A stretch of DNA of 52,526 nucleotides from Chara braunii (GCA_003427395.1 BFEA01000305.1:1615508-1668033), one strand, 5' to 3'. Counted from the first letter of the stretch, positions 39,421 through 51,290 are shown. Notes: a model not told the origin generated them from the letters alone. Made by a program: numbers and translations.

Positions 39421-42060
39421 ACGAGCGGAGGCTGCGCCCACGGAAAACGAGTTAGTTAACACGTCGATGCACCTAGCCGTTTTTGGCGGTAACATTCATT
39501 CGATATTGCTCCTACGATCGATGCTAGTAGCGGGAGGCCAGTAGTGGGGTCGGATGCTTACCTGTTGGCCGGTGGGTTGCTCAGCAGGTCGATGAAGACA
39601 GCGGGTATGGGCTGGGAAACCGATGATGTATATTCCGACCTTGTAATGGAATATTCATTCGATTTTGTTGTCGAGCGCATCGGCCCCCGCGCTAGCGAGG
39701 GCCCTCCCGGCCGCGTCACGCAGAAGAATCTTAGACTTTCAACTTTTTAGAGACAACTCGGGGACGATACGGTAACCCGCGTCGACCCTTCGCCGCTCCG
39801 GCCGAGTGCGCCAGCTGTACATCCCGCGGTCCCCTACGACAAGACAGGTTCTCGCGGGGCACAACTTACCTTCCCTAAGGGGTTGTCACCACCCTTAGGG
39901 GCGTATCCCTATCGAGCTACCGACCCACATGCGAAAACTTTTATAATGCAACTGCGGAGGTAGGCCGACCGAGGGCATTTGTTCGTTCGCTGTAGCATAG
40001 GTACGCATGGTTAAACGCCAAAATGTATCCGAACGTCGCCCGTCCCTGGGGCGTTGATCTCCCAGGAATCGGACCGACGTCGGTTGACTAGAACATGGTA
40101 TTCCAAGCGTAAGAAAACCTCAATCAATCCTAGTCCCTTCTTCCAAAGACAATCAAAAGTTAAACATCAAAGGAAGACTCAGGTCAACGTAAGCTGACAT
40201 ATATTCTGAGATCAACTTATATGTAATACAATCATGCATACCACTCGTCCCGATCAATTTGACAAGGGTTGATTTGACTTTCATCCAACGACGACACACG
40301 TGAGTTGACTCGCCTTCGGACATCACTTATCAACAAAAGGACAAAAGCATGACTTATACACGATGCGAAGCTCAAAAGGCGTCCGACTAAAGTACCTACA
40401 CTCTACTTGCCAGACGGTTGGACTGTCACGACTTTTTCGACTTGATGAGATCCGTTGCCAAGTTCTTTCATTCCACCGCATGCTGACTGCAACCAAACTT
40501 TAAGAAATGCGGACATCCCAACCCTCAAGTAGAGTTAGGATCACACTGTTCTAACGATGACATCACTACCTCTCTAACTTTGGTGTAAATGTCATTTGCA
40601 AGTAGTCCGGCTACCACTATACGAGTGAGTACTCGAGTTGAATGACCGAACGTTGAATGCCTCATTACGGTCAAGGATCCATTTTCAAATTTTGTTGGTC
40701 GCTTTGTCCTCCTGAGCAATGATTACTTTTTCTGTCTCACGAATGATGAACTACCAGTCTGCGATATAAAGATATTCAAGGCAATGCTTTAGTTACATTT
40801 TTTCCATCAACTAGTCTGATCGTCCCAGGCTTGCACTTCTTATGGTGCAACCCTATCCGCGAAGGTAGTGCCTAGTCGCACTCCGTCCATAGCTAGTGAT
40901 CGCACGAACTGGGCTTCTTATGACGCCAACTCCTCACTCGTCTGTGGCTCCTAAGACGGCTACTAGAAGGGTAAACTATAGCGGTTCTTCTTAACGTGAG
41001 CCGTCAAGAACTTAACACCTTCCATGAATAGCACACGTCCATCCCCTAGGAGGTGGTCTGGGATACCCCTCGTCCTCGCCCGAGTGAGCCTCGGATCTCA
41101 GAAGTCGGGCTGGCTCCACCACGACAGCATGGTATCCCCCCGTCTAAGCGGTCCACTCCGAGTCGTTAACAGGGTCGGCCCCTAAGGCAACGAACCCCCG
41201 CCTCAGATGCCTCCTAGGGAAAGGATGTGCACTTACCACAACAGACGGTCAACCCTTTATCGCCTGACGTCAAGGGCGAACCTAGACGATGAAGGAGATC
41301 ACATGGAAGGAAGACATTCAGATGGAAGGGCATAGCCAAAGAGGGTCATTCGGGAAAGAATGGGTAACCTCAGGGAAAATCTACGTCCATTTGATTTCGT
41401 CTTCTTTGTGTGACCAAGTTCTTTTTCCGTCGTCAACTTGTTGTCTTTCCCTTCAACACGCATGCAGGCAAAAAATAGAAGACAACCATCCTTCCATTCA
41501 CTTTCGTTGACATGATTACATCTTCATTTTTCAGCATCCTTCTACTTTCCTGCACATCAAGCAAAACAACAAGTTCAAAAGAGAACAATGCATTCCCAAA
41601 CTCATGTCAGACTTTCATTCACACGTGTAAACAAGACATAGCTTCCTCTACCTTTTCAGTGAACGTCCGAAGAACAGGGTCAAGCAAGTGTGGGTTTACA
41701 CAGGTGTGAAGGGTCTGAGTCAAACTGACCTTGAGTGAAGTTGAGATGAACGCGGCTCACTCAAGAAAACCGCGTAAGATCACGCTCCAGACGCGACAAA
41801 CGTCACAACAGCCGTCAACAAATCGATCCACACCACTCCCTCAAGGATCGCCCACTGACACGCAATCCCCTCAGTGCCTCAACGCTGTCACCAGTGGCTA
41901 CCCGTACCACTATGTCACCACTGTGTCGAGGCGTCGCCGCCGCAATATGCGGACAGCACAATGTCAACACCACCTCAAAGCACACCCCCTCTAGATGACA
42001 CTTCTCAAAATTGTCGTTGGCGCCGTAAAAACCAGACAACACATCCACACCACCACTAAA
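39421..42060. other. Gene-free stretch
   Basis: About 2.6 kb with no convincing open frame, RNA gene or repeat. A few short serine- or threonine-rich frames near 41290-41710 and 41730-42060 are not recognised. Confidence 0.4.
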
Positions 42061-42067
42061 AGAAACA

Positions 42068-42230
42068 CCGCTGCTGCCGCAAAATCTCGGCAGCGCTCCC
42101 GAGTCACCGCCAAAAAATCAGTTGCCGCCGCAAAATTTCGGCAGCGCTTCCACATCACCGCTGAAAAGCCCAGCTGCTGCCGCAAAATTTCGGCAACGCT
42201 TCTGCGTCACCGCTGAAAAAAACAGTTATC
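42068..42230. repeat. 51-52 bp tandem repeat, three units
   Basis: GCCGCAAAAT[C/T]TCGGCA[G/A]CGCT starts at 42076, 42127 and 42179, each followed by TCACCGC[C/T][A/G]AAAA. Confidence 0.9.
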
Positions 42231-43091
42231 GTCGCCGTGTTGAACGAACAGCACCTCCCATGCGCTCCACCAACTGCAGCGGCAACTATGGCTGCCCTCA
42301 CTCTCATGCTCCCTGCAGACCTCCAACACTTCTCTCTCTCTCTTCACCTCGCTGAGATGGCGGCTATGGCTGTGTTCCACAGCTATGACCACTTCCAGCA
42401 GTTCTCCTCCCTCACTTGCAGTCCTCCACCAGCAGCACCGCGTCACAGCAGCAACCAACCAGCATTCACTCAAGTGAATGCCTCAGCAGCATTGCCACAA
42501 CTTGTAAGGCTGCTGGGTGGAATGCTGGCTTTAATAGCCAGCCGAGAGCATGTGGGCAGCTGCTTTGCCCACAACCAGAACTCAGAATGAGGCCTGGCCC
42601 TTGATCTAAAACGCGATCAAGGGCCAAAAAGCCTGTTGTTCCCCTAGGGGAACGGAGTTCAGGTCACTGGAAATGTATCTGGCCCTCACCCGCGGCCAGA
42701 TGCAGCCCAGAAATGGCTGTACTCAGCCATTTCTGAGCAGACTGTTGAACCCAACAGTCTGCTGTCAATTCACAGTCCAGATGCTTCTAAACTTGCATCC
42801 GGACCGCGGCCGCGGCTAGATCCGCGACCGGTTTTTTTTTTTTTCCCCAACTTTTTTTTTTTTTCTTCTCTTTTCTTTTCTTTGTTACCCCCTCATTTTT
42901 TTTGGACAGGGGCAGCCCGCCGCTCAGAATGAACAGCCGCCCCTTCACTTCACAGAGTCGAACTAGAGTCAAGCCCAACGGGGCTTCCTTTCTTATTGCC
43001 CCCGCGCGCCCGTACCCAGACGCCTACGGCGCCAGGTGCATGCGGCGGTCTGCAGCCCGTTGCTCAACCAACGGGCGCAGGTGAGTGGCTC

Positions 43092-43110
43092 TCTCTCTCT
43101 CTCTCTCTCT
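43092..43110. repeat. (CT)n microsatellite
   Basis: Short CT run inside the hairpin train. Confidence 0.9.
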
Positions 43111-43418
43111 GAGGAACCCAAACTTAGCCGCCCACGGGCGGCAGATTCATTCGATATTGCTCATCCAAATATGAGCTGTTGGGGGCACAGCCCCCTGATA
43201 AGTCGGCGCGACTCCGACGAAACAGTCGGGCTCTTCGTGCCCTGAGTCGATGGAAGTCCAACGAAATAGTCTGGCACAGTCGTGCCTTAAGTGTTAGCCC
43301 GTTCGTCAAAAACGAACGGACACTTACTTATAAAAAAAAAAGAAAACCACGGAATCTAAAAGAAATCTAACTAGGAAAATCTAAAAAAAATCTGAGAAAA
43401 AAAATCTAAGAAGATCTT

Positions 43419-43419
<1 letters not shown>

Positions 43420-43468
<49 letters not shown>
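43420..43468. repeat. 49-bp poly(A)
   Basis: Preceded by A-rich text with repeated AAATCTAA (43355-43415). It could be a retroelement tail, but no element body is recognised. Confidence 0.9.
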
Positions 43469-43470
<2 letters not shown>

Positions 43471-43885
43471 AAATGAAAACACTTACCTCCATGTCGAAAT
43501 GGTCGCCCGTTTCCCACGGGCGCTGTCACGTTACCTGGGGCTGAAGTGCCCCTGACAGTTCACTCTGCGCCCTAGTGGCAACCAAAAAAAAAAAAAAAAG
43601 GGAAACCCAAAAAAAGGAAAAGAATCCGACTTACCTCGTGGTTCAATTGATCTTCGCAGAGCCCGTACCTGGGCGCTTACGCGTCCAGCTACGGGACAGG
43701 TAATTTTTTTTTTTTTTTTTTCAAAAATAAAAATTTAGAATTTACCATTTCTCGATCTATGCATGCCATCCTCGTGCAGGGGCCATATCACCCCGGCACG
43801 GCTGATTTCAGTTGCGCGATCTCAAAGATCGCACGGCCGAAAATCGGCCGCACCCCTTGTCAAATCACAGGCTGCTCCAAAAGGA

Positions 43886-43972
43886 GCTAGCCCGATAGCG
43901 CTTTGGTCAGGTTCGACCCCCATGTCTACAGGGTAGTAATCTGGCAACGTTACCTACTAGGCTAGCTCCTTT
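43886..43972 (-). mobile_element. tRNA-derived SINE head candidate
   Basis: On the minus strand TAGCCTAGTAGG (43964-43953) fits the A-box consensus fully. GGGTCGAACCT (43919-43909) is a B box with two mismatches, 45 nt downstream, near the canonical spacing. AAGGAGC and GCTCCTT flank the block as a stem but are placed too far apart for a functional tRNA. It lies inside the hairpin train, so the match could also reflect that structure. Confidence 0.4.
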
Positions 43973-44336
43973 TCACATCAGGAAAGGAGTGACCCTTCTA
44001 TATGAAGGGTTCTGGTGCCCAGCAGGCCCCTTCCCAGCGCCTAGCAGGCTAAGCCTGCTAAGCTGGCTTGCGGCCATGGCTGGCAGGCGGGATCGGCAGC
44101 CGACAGCCTTAACAGCTGCCCTACCTAGCCAGCCCCAACGCCTTCGACCTCGGTCCTTAGCGCAAAAGCCCTATGGGCCCTAAGCCATTCCTTCACGCCG
44201 CGGTCCAACCTCGTCGCGACGACCCCTTTTTGGCCCGCTTAGGCCTTGAATCGCGCCGCTGAATAGTCGCGCGACCGTATTATAGGTAGACTAGGTCTTA
44301 ACTTTGGTTATCCCATGACCGCACATTACTGCGGTC

Positions 44337-45985
44337 TCGTCGAAAATCGTGGACGGCAATGCCGACTACCGCTATCCTACACGGACGTCGATGTCGTCCT
44401 GCGTCGACGATACCAGGTTCAAAAAAAATTTAGGTCTCTCAGTCATAGCGCTGGTCTGAATAAACTTTGGCAACGTCAATCTTATCATGTTCCTCAAATC
44501 CAACAAAAAAAGTCGGACAGCGTCTGACCTTGAAAAACTCGGGCAGAAACCCTCACAGGGATTTCTATCCCAACATTGCTCACTGCAGTAGTGGGGGAGG
44601 TGGGAAGCTAGCCACGAGGTCGGAGACTTACTTGTTGGCCGATGGGTTCGCGCAGGAGGAAGGGGGGTTCGTGAGGAAGGGCAAGATGGCTCTGCATACT
44701 TACCTGTTGTGGCTGATGTGATGTCCTTCCTGTCGAGAGAGAGAGGCTGGCCAAGGCCGATCGCGCCGGAATAAACCACTAACAACCGATAGAGGGGGCT
44801 GACCGTGCACAGTCAGTTGGATGGATTGTTACGACAGAGTGCTTGGCCGTGGAGTAAACATGCAGAGGTGAGCATATGGAGATGACCAAAGTTGTGAAAG
44901 CCCTGCCTGGAAGAGAGTGATGACCGAGGCTTAGTAGGGAAGATACAATTGGTGTTTGTGCACGGTCCGCTTGTGGAGCAGCCAGCTAGTCACGAAGTTA
45001 GTGAGAAGAAAAGGGGAACCTTGTGGAAGCGGCAACGAAGCTGCAGTTTCTTCGTTGCTCGTTTGCTGTAGGAGCCATAGTTTAGTTTGGTCGCGTTTCC
45101 GCCACTGCAGTTGCTGTATTTACCGCATTGTTGTGCTTGCTACCTTTCTACTGCGTATTTCCGAAATTCAGGACAGGGCGCGCGAGGCGTGCACTGTTCG
45201 AGTATGGTTGTCTGGAGCTGCGTGGCTGCAGTTTATCTAGGGAGTATTTAAACCCTGTTAAAAGGTCGACAGTGAGATTGTGGAGGTGGTATCGCCTAGG
45301 TTGTGCTTACAGCAGGAGAGGCTGCAGGTGATTAGATTGTTATTGGTGTACTCTATTTGGTTGCGACCCTCCTATAACCAAGCACTTTGAGCTCTACGAG
45401 GTGGCTGAGATCCTAAAGTGGGGGCAGGGCTCTCGACACAAAATGGGAGAGCGGCCAGCCGGTCAATAGAAGACGGTATGTGACTTCGATGTGACTAAGC
45501 TGCTGAGCATTTCGGCCATCATTGCGGGGCCCTCAGGCGCGTCAAGGAATCAAGGCCCTCTCCTGCGAGTCTGAGTGCACCTCTCCTAAATCTGAGAGAC
45601 TTAATGATTCTATCTTCTGCCCTTCTTACTCTAAGTCTAGTCCTGTTCTCAGGCCGAGAGGAAGGCGGCAGGCGGGATTGCAACCCGTAGGACCGCAACA
45701 AGGCCTACGTGGGAGGTTACCCCACCAATTGCGGGAGCTCTGCTGGAACTCAGGAGGAGTTATGGAGGCAGGGAACTGAAAGGTAACCTTTTGCTTCCCT
45801 CTATAAACCCATATTATAGTTCCTATCTGTACTACCTGTTGTGTTTTGACTGAGTATACTGCATGCATCCTATGTTGAAATTGGTTTTGACTTTCATGAC
45901 ATAACCCAGACTAAGTAAAGGAACGAGTGCATCAGGGGGAAGGATGAGAGGAAGGCAATTTTGCTTGTGCTTGAACGGGTCTTAT
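44337..45985. other. Stretch without a supported gene
   Basis: A weak open frame at about 45522-45779 (plus) ends just before AAAG/GTAACC, which resembles a splice donor at 45781. It is not recognised and could be chance. Nothing else stands out. Confidence 0.35.
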
Positions 45986-45988
45986 GGG

Positions 45989-46606
45989 GTTAGGCATTGT
46001 TTCCAAGACGAATAGCCTGACTGCTATGTTTATTTGGCTGTTTTCTAAAGGGTCAGGCATTGTTTCTAAGATGAATGGTCTGCTTGTTGTGTTTATTTCT
46101 GAGGGTCTGCCTAATTGAAGGGGTTTAAGTTTTTGTTTTGTTGTGAGGGAGGTTCAGGCTAAAGAATAGACATTGTTTCGAGGATGAATGGTCTATGCCT
46201 GAGGCCACTGGATTATAATGTGAACAAAGGAATATGACTTTCTATATTTCTATACTTATATGTTTATAAGAACAAGGTTAGTCAGACATTGTTTCTAAGA
46301 CGAATGGTCTGACTATAGCCTTATCACAAGTTAAGAGAGTATAACTAAGAACTATAATTGAAGGTAACTTGGGCCGGCTGAGTATTGTTTCTAAGACGAA
46401 TGGCTCAATCCTACGCTCATTTTAAAGTTTAAGTTCAAAGAATTGTATATAACTTGGTTATTTAAACAGATCAGTGAGACTAAGCATTGTTTCTAAGACG
46501 AATGACTTAGTCATATGCCCAATGAAGAGAAAAGTAGTTGTGCAACCTGTTCGTGTATAACTAAGGCAAAGAGTTGGCATTGTTTCTAAGATGAATGACC
46601 TAACTC
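45989..46606 (+). repeat. Array of seven covarying hairpins
   Basis: The core CATTGTTTCTAAGACGAATG (or a close variant) occurs at 45989-46021, 46054-46082, 46166-46196, 46281-46313, 46379-46407, 46478-46512 and 46571-46606, spaced 65-115 bp. Within the core CATT pairs with AATG and GTTT with AGAC/AGAT/GGAT. Flanking arms differ in every copy yet remain complementary: GTTAGG/CCTGAC, CAGG/TCTG, ATAGA/TCTAT, GTCAGA/TCTGAC, TGAG/CTCA, GACTAAG/CTTAGTC, GAGTTGG/CCTAACTC (one bulge). A single bulged base follows AATG in most copies. Spacers are unrelated. Strand is assigned by convention only. Confidence 0.85.
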
Positions 46607-46759
46607 AATGCCCTATGTTAGCTGGGTATAAAGGGATAAATTATTGAAAGACCATGAACTGTTGTTTGCCAAGATAGATCTTGGGGTTGGTGAAAGTACT
46701 TAGCTTTGTGGTTTGCCCCGCATGAGACTGAGTGAGATTGCTACTGAGTCTGAGTTTCA

Positions 46760-47240
46760 GTTTGACAGGTAGTTGCTTTAGAGGTTCGCCACATACTAGA
46801 GCGATAAGAGTTAGTTCAAATTTTTGCATTTTCAGAGTTGACTTTATTTTACTCAGATCAATTCTCGCATTTGCTGGGATTTTTTGTTATACTTGGCTTT
46901 GTATAAATTTTGGTAAGCCACGTTCTCTACGGGAATCGCTACCGAAATTTCTGCAAATCCAGAGGTTAGTCAAAATTTGACCTTTCAAATGTTAATCTGT
47001 CTGAATTTGTATATATGACTTAGTAAAAATATGGGAAGTCTCATTTTCTAAAAGGAGTGCTGACCAAATTTTTAGTAATTCAGGGAGTTAGACAAAATTT
47101 GACTTTGGAAAGTTGAAGATTATTTTTGTTTCTATATTCGGGCTAGTATACATTCTTAGAAGCTATTTTTCCTACGGGAAGCGCTGCCGAAATTTTCTTA
47201 GTTTAGAGGAGTTGGATTATATTTTGATAGGTGGCAATTC
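46760..47240. repeat. About 122-bp repeats, three or four units
   Basis: CTACGGGAATCGCT..CGAAATTT, CTAAAAGGAGTGCT..CAAATTTT and CTACGGGAAGCGCT..CGAAATTTT start at about 46927, 47048 and 47172. GTCAAAATTTGAC-like text follows in the first two. A weaker unit is near 46790-46850. Confidence 0.75.
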
Positions 47241-49284
47241 TGGTAGTCCACTTTGTATATGGTCTACCTTTCTTTTGACACTTGCTTAGAGGTAGACGTA
47301 GGCTTAGTTAAATAGGATGATTTGAGTGAGATCGTGATATGAAGATTATTCTCCTTGAACTTACAGACTTAGCTTGGGGATTGGCCTGTCTTGTGTTACA
47401 TGTCTTCTTGATCGATTCATTCAGGATTTGGGCTAAATTCAGCTTGATCCTACAAGGATCACCATCTGTTATCACTGATAACAGGTCGGTTGCCGATTCG
47501 TCGGTTCACGATTCAAGTCCAATCCACTGTTGCCACTCAACCTAAAGGCTTTAGCCCTGTGGTTTGATCTGTTTCATTGTGTTTTTACCCGGACTTTATT
47601 GAATGGCCATTTAACAAAGATACTGAGTATTTTATTGTTGGGAGGGTGCGCTAAGGTTGAGGTTTGTATGGTTAAAGCAAGGGGTGTGAGCGCAGAGAAT
47701 GGTTGAAGTTGACCCCGTGTAGTGTATGGACTTCTAGTTGAATCTTTGATGTGATTGCAGGTATTTTTAAAGATTCGGACTCTGGATTTGACTGCCTGAG
47801 CTCTCATACATATATATATGGCTGAGAGGAGTTTCACTATGACTGTGAGAAGTGATCGTCCTATATTTATAACCCATCACATATATGTAAATACATATGT
47901 CTTGAGAGTTCCGCGCGGCCTACTGCGAGCGCGCGCAAGGGTTAAACGTATTATGTTTTTGAGAGAAAATGGACATCCTCTTTTATCCTTTGCGTTTTAG
48001 AGTTTTTATGGTTTGACGTTGTAGTTCGTGGCAGCCGTCAAAGTCAAACCCCTTGACTTCTTTCCAGACCCTGGATGATGGAGCTGATCTCAAGGGCAAT
48101 AAGAGACGATTGCCACCACAGGTATGAGCCTGTGTACCACCCACTCTCCGCAGGGTGCAAAAGAGGGTGTGGTTCTCAACCGCACTTAGCGGTTATCCAG
48201 CGTCGAGAGATTAACCCTCAAGGCGCATGTCAGCCGACACTTGAGTGTCGAATGCGACCCTCGAGATTAGCGAGGACCACACGAGTTTGGGTACTACATA
48301 GTACGCCATCATTGCGACCGCTTGCGTACGATTGCATTGCGAGTCGATACGAGTTAGCCCTGCGCCTGCGCGGTTTTTATACTAAGTCTCGCGCGCGACG
48401 TCTATCCGATTTCCGCGTCGAAAAGTTATGGGATGACTACTAAGGGACTATGAATGTTGTCACGTTGTTTGAGGTGTGTGTGTGTGTTTTATTTTTGTGT
48501 TCGTAGTGTGGTGTATGCGTGGTGAGTGGGATACGTCCTAGTCGACCGACGAGGAGTTACGCTTGGGACCTCAGCCCCCCAAGATGTCGGTTCGCGTGCG
48601 GGTCTCATAGAGGCGTACTACCACGCGTACCCCCTATGCTACAGCGAACGAGAAACGCCCTCGGCTGGTCCACCTCTGCAATTGCAACTGATCAGCTTTC
48701 GTACTGTGGACTGGTAGCTCGGCAGGGATACGCCCAGCGAAGGAGGTGACAACTCATGTAAGGTGGAGGTAAGTCGTGCCTCGTGTAAGCCCTATCTTGT
48801 CATAGGGGCTCCCGGGAGGTACGGCTGGCGCACTCGGTCGGAGCGACTTGCGGAAGCTCCATGTATATTTGCGACGAAGGAACAAACCAACTCCTGTGTG
48901 ACGTGGCTGGGAGGGTCCCGCGCTGCCCTTTGCGGTGCCGGACCGATGCGCTCGACACCGGAAGTACTAGGCTCAACCTTCAGCCTAGCACTATTGGTTA
49001 CGGTATCGGACTTTCAACAGGGAGATTCAGGGATCGACGGCGCATGAGTATTGGAGCGGAGAGAGGGAAACTGACGGGTTGAGGGTCCGAAGAGGCTGTT
49101 CCCGTGGTTTTGCGGTCCACAGGGTTGCGCGGCGGAACAAAGGCGGTATTAGTAAACCCCGCTTTTCCCTTCCCCTCGCCGTGCAATTTTTGTTTCAAGT
49201 TCCATGGTGATTATTTTATTATTAATTTTTTTTTAAAGTGGGGCCCGACACTGGTTTTAGGAGCTAAGTACACCTGCTCTTGTT
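47241..49284. other. Gene-free stretch
   Basis: It contains a TA run at about 47808-47818 and GC-rich DNA from 48060 to 49150 with short overlapping frames but no recognised gene or RNA. Confidence 0.4.
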
Positions 49285-49640
49285 CGGGATGCCGACAAAA
49301 TTCATCAGACCTTCCTGTCTAAAAATGTGGACTGAGGAGTTTAACGTGCATGCGAGCGGGTGGTGATTTAGTCAAAGAGGCGGAAGAGAACCTGAGTGGC
49401 GGAAGCCTTTGTAGGACGCCGCCCGTCAACTGCGAGCCTGTCATGAGAGGTTTTCGAGTGTGAGCATGCCGACTAGGACATGACAGCAGTGGGTTGTGCC
49501 TAGGCGGAGCAAGCACAGGGCGCTGCGGAGAAAGTCCCCACCGGTGCTCTGCTCGGGTTTCACGCACAGGACCTTTCTCCACTTCAGCCTCAAGGTACTC
49601 ACCTGAATACTCGTTGTTGCCACCAAGGTATGCACCGTGA
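49285..49640. repeat. Dispersed repeat, copy 2
   Basis: The counterpart of 37565-37915 with the same landmarks in order (GTTCGGGATGCCGACAAAATTC, then GTGGACTGAGGAGTTTAACG, then CCACTTCAGCCTCAA and CCACCAAGG). Confidence 0.65.
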
Positions 49641-49759
49641 CCCGTTTAGCATGGGCGGATGAGGCAAGGCTCCGCAGTGGGTCTGCGCCGTCCCATCCAA
49701 CAAGTCATTCGGAACCGCTCCAACAACAGAAACAAGGGGGAGGTGGGCATGCATTTCAC

Positions 49760-50256
49760 ACAAGCGGTTATCGGGTAGCTGAAAATTCAGGAATGAAAAT
49801 TCTGAAGTGAGAGTTTTTGGCAGTCTGGAAATCCTGAATGGTCCTGAAGTGGAGAAAGGTCCGAAGACCCTGAAAACCACTTGTTTAGGCAAGCTGCATC
49901 CTGAAGTGGTGAAGGGTGTCCTGAAGTGGTCAAGTGAGAGTTTTGGGCAGTCTGAAAATCCTAAATGGTTCTGAAGTGGTGAAAGGTCCAAAGACCATGA
50001 AAACCACCCTTCACCACTTGAGGATGCAGTCTGCCTAAACAGGTGGTTTTCAGGGTCTTCGGAACTTTCACCACTTCAGGACCATTCAAGATTTTCAGAC
50101 CTAAGGACCATTCAGGATTTTCAGACCTGAGTGGTCCTGAAGTGGTGAAAGGTCGGAAGATCCTGAAAACCACCTGTTTAGGCAGGCTACATCCTCAAGT
50201 GGTGAAGGGTGTCCTGAAGTGGTGATTAAAAATACGATTGTTATTAACCTTCTCTC
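49760..50256. mobile_element. MULE-like miniature element, second full copy
   Basis: Starts ACAAGCGGTTATCGGGTAGC and ends TTAACCTTCTCTC. Flanks GCATTTCAC (49751-49759) and ACATTTCAA (50257-50265) match at seven central positions of nine. Interior units (GGATGCAG..CTGCCTAAACAGGTGG, ACCACTTCAGGACCATTCA, GTCTTCGGA) are those of 7577-8047, again in alternating orientation. No gene inside. Confidence 0.85.
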
Positions 50257-50449
50257 ACATTTCAACGTCGAGCGTTCGGGGCTGGCGGAGCCGGCCAGTG
50301 AGTTGTTACACACGACCTCGCAGGTCTTGACTTCTACGATTACCAGCCACTGTCTGTAGTTGTCGACGCTCGAGTGAGATGTTTGAGTTAGCGCACCGAT
50401 GAGAGCCGGGGGAGGTCATGAACGCACATTTGTGACAGAGGGGTCCGAC

Positions 50450-51290
50450 GTAGGAGGTGACGAGCCAAGGCATCGACGCACAGGAGAGAAGAAAGGCAAT
50501 GACTAAAAAGGGGAATGAATCTGGCACGCGAACCGTGCCAAGTACGTCCGACGTAAAACTAACATTTCGTTAAAATTGACATTTTTTACTATTTTAACGA
50601 AATTGGGCATCCAAGAAAGAACTAAATTTTTTTGCGTGTTTTTTTGCCCACGACATCGGACCATTGATGGTCCGGCGTCCTGGGGCGCCGGACCATCAAT
50701 GGTCTAATGTGGTCGGCGCAAAAAAATGTCAAAAAATATTGTGTTTTTTCAGAAGTTCAATTTCGTGAAAATAGTAAAAAATGTCAATTTTAATGAAATG
50801 CCTGTTGTAAGAGGTGGTGGGAAATGAGCATGATGAAGTAAATTTTTGTTTGAGCTCTCTCGATTTACGATAGAATAGAGTAGTAAGCTAAGCTACTAAG
50901 TAGAGAGTTTTGGTACTTGTGAATCTGATAGCGGGGTAGGATTTAGAATGCGAGTTTTCGTTGTAGTGCTATGAAGAAACGGACCGTGTGGTGTGAAGGC
51001 GGAGATGGATATGGCGGAAGGGAGGATGAATGCATCATTTGTTTTTTTACGGATTTTGGCAAAGGGAGGAGTTTATAATGGGAATTTTGGGGTTGGCAAA
51101 ACTTCGGGGATAATTTTAGTAGGAAGTCAATAGATAGGGAGTTAGTAGGAGAAGGGAGTGCGCAATGGTGTCAGAAGGAAGTAAATAGCGAAGAAACGGG
51201 AAGGAAAAAGATGATATCTCGCTCGTTCGTTAACGCAATCGAGCGGGAAAAGATGTCAAATGGGGTATCTAAAGCATTGCGCACCAAATA
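50450..51290. repeat. Purine-rich dispersed repeat, interrupted
   Basis: AATGAATCTGGCACGCGAAC near 50512 resembles AATGAACCTGGCTGGGTATC near 38673, and TTAGTAGGAGAAGGGAGTGC near 51142 resembles the 39040 unit. The miniature element at 50550-50811 interrupts it. Confidence 0.5.
50550..50811. mobile_element. Inverted-repeat miniature element (CATTTCGT family)
   Basis: Terminal inverted repeats CATTTCGTTAAAATTGACAT (from 50563) and ATGTCAATTTTAATGAAATG (to 50800) continue inward through TTTTTTACTATTTT/AAAATAGTAAAAAA. The centre contains GGACCATTGATGGTCC and CGCCGGACCATCAATGGTC, a near-perfect internal palindrome. It shares its ends with 20157-20547, and GACGTAA lies outside the left repeat in both. 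Confidence 0.75.

Larger units (their letters stand above)
42524..44336. repeat. Train of at least 17 distinct hairpins
   Basis: Stems (7-12 bp unless noted) follow one another: 42524-42542 (GCTGGCT), 42551-42573 (TGTGGGCA), 42595-42626 (12 bp), 42638-42653 (GTTCCCCTAGGGGAAC), 42677-42701 (ATCTGGCC), 42708-42735 (12 bp), 42736-42763 (12 bp), 42775-42804 (9 of 10), 42804-42815 (CCGCGGCCGCGG), 43127-43142, 43181-43195 (6 bp), 43273-43286 (5 bp), 43299-43319, 43504-43522, 43523-43558 (nested), 43662-43695, 43773-43800 (nested), 43816-43832, 43834-43850, 43992-44010, 44042-44060 and 44317-44336. Stem sequences are unrelated to each other. Homopolymers lie between some of them. No open frame spans the region. 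Confidence 0.85.

Noticed and set aside
43886-43972. Functional tRNA gene
   Set aside because: The A and B boxes are present but the acceptor stem and anticodon arm do not fold to tRNA dimensions.
47990-49200. rRNA or other structural RNA gene in the GC-rich stretch
   Set aside because: I looked for recognisable rRNA or 5S motifs and found none.
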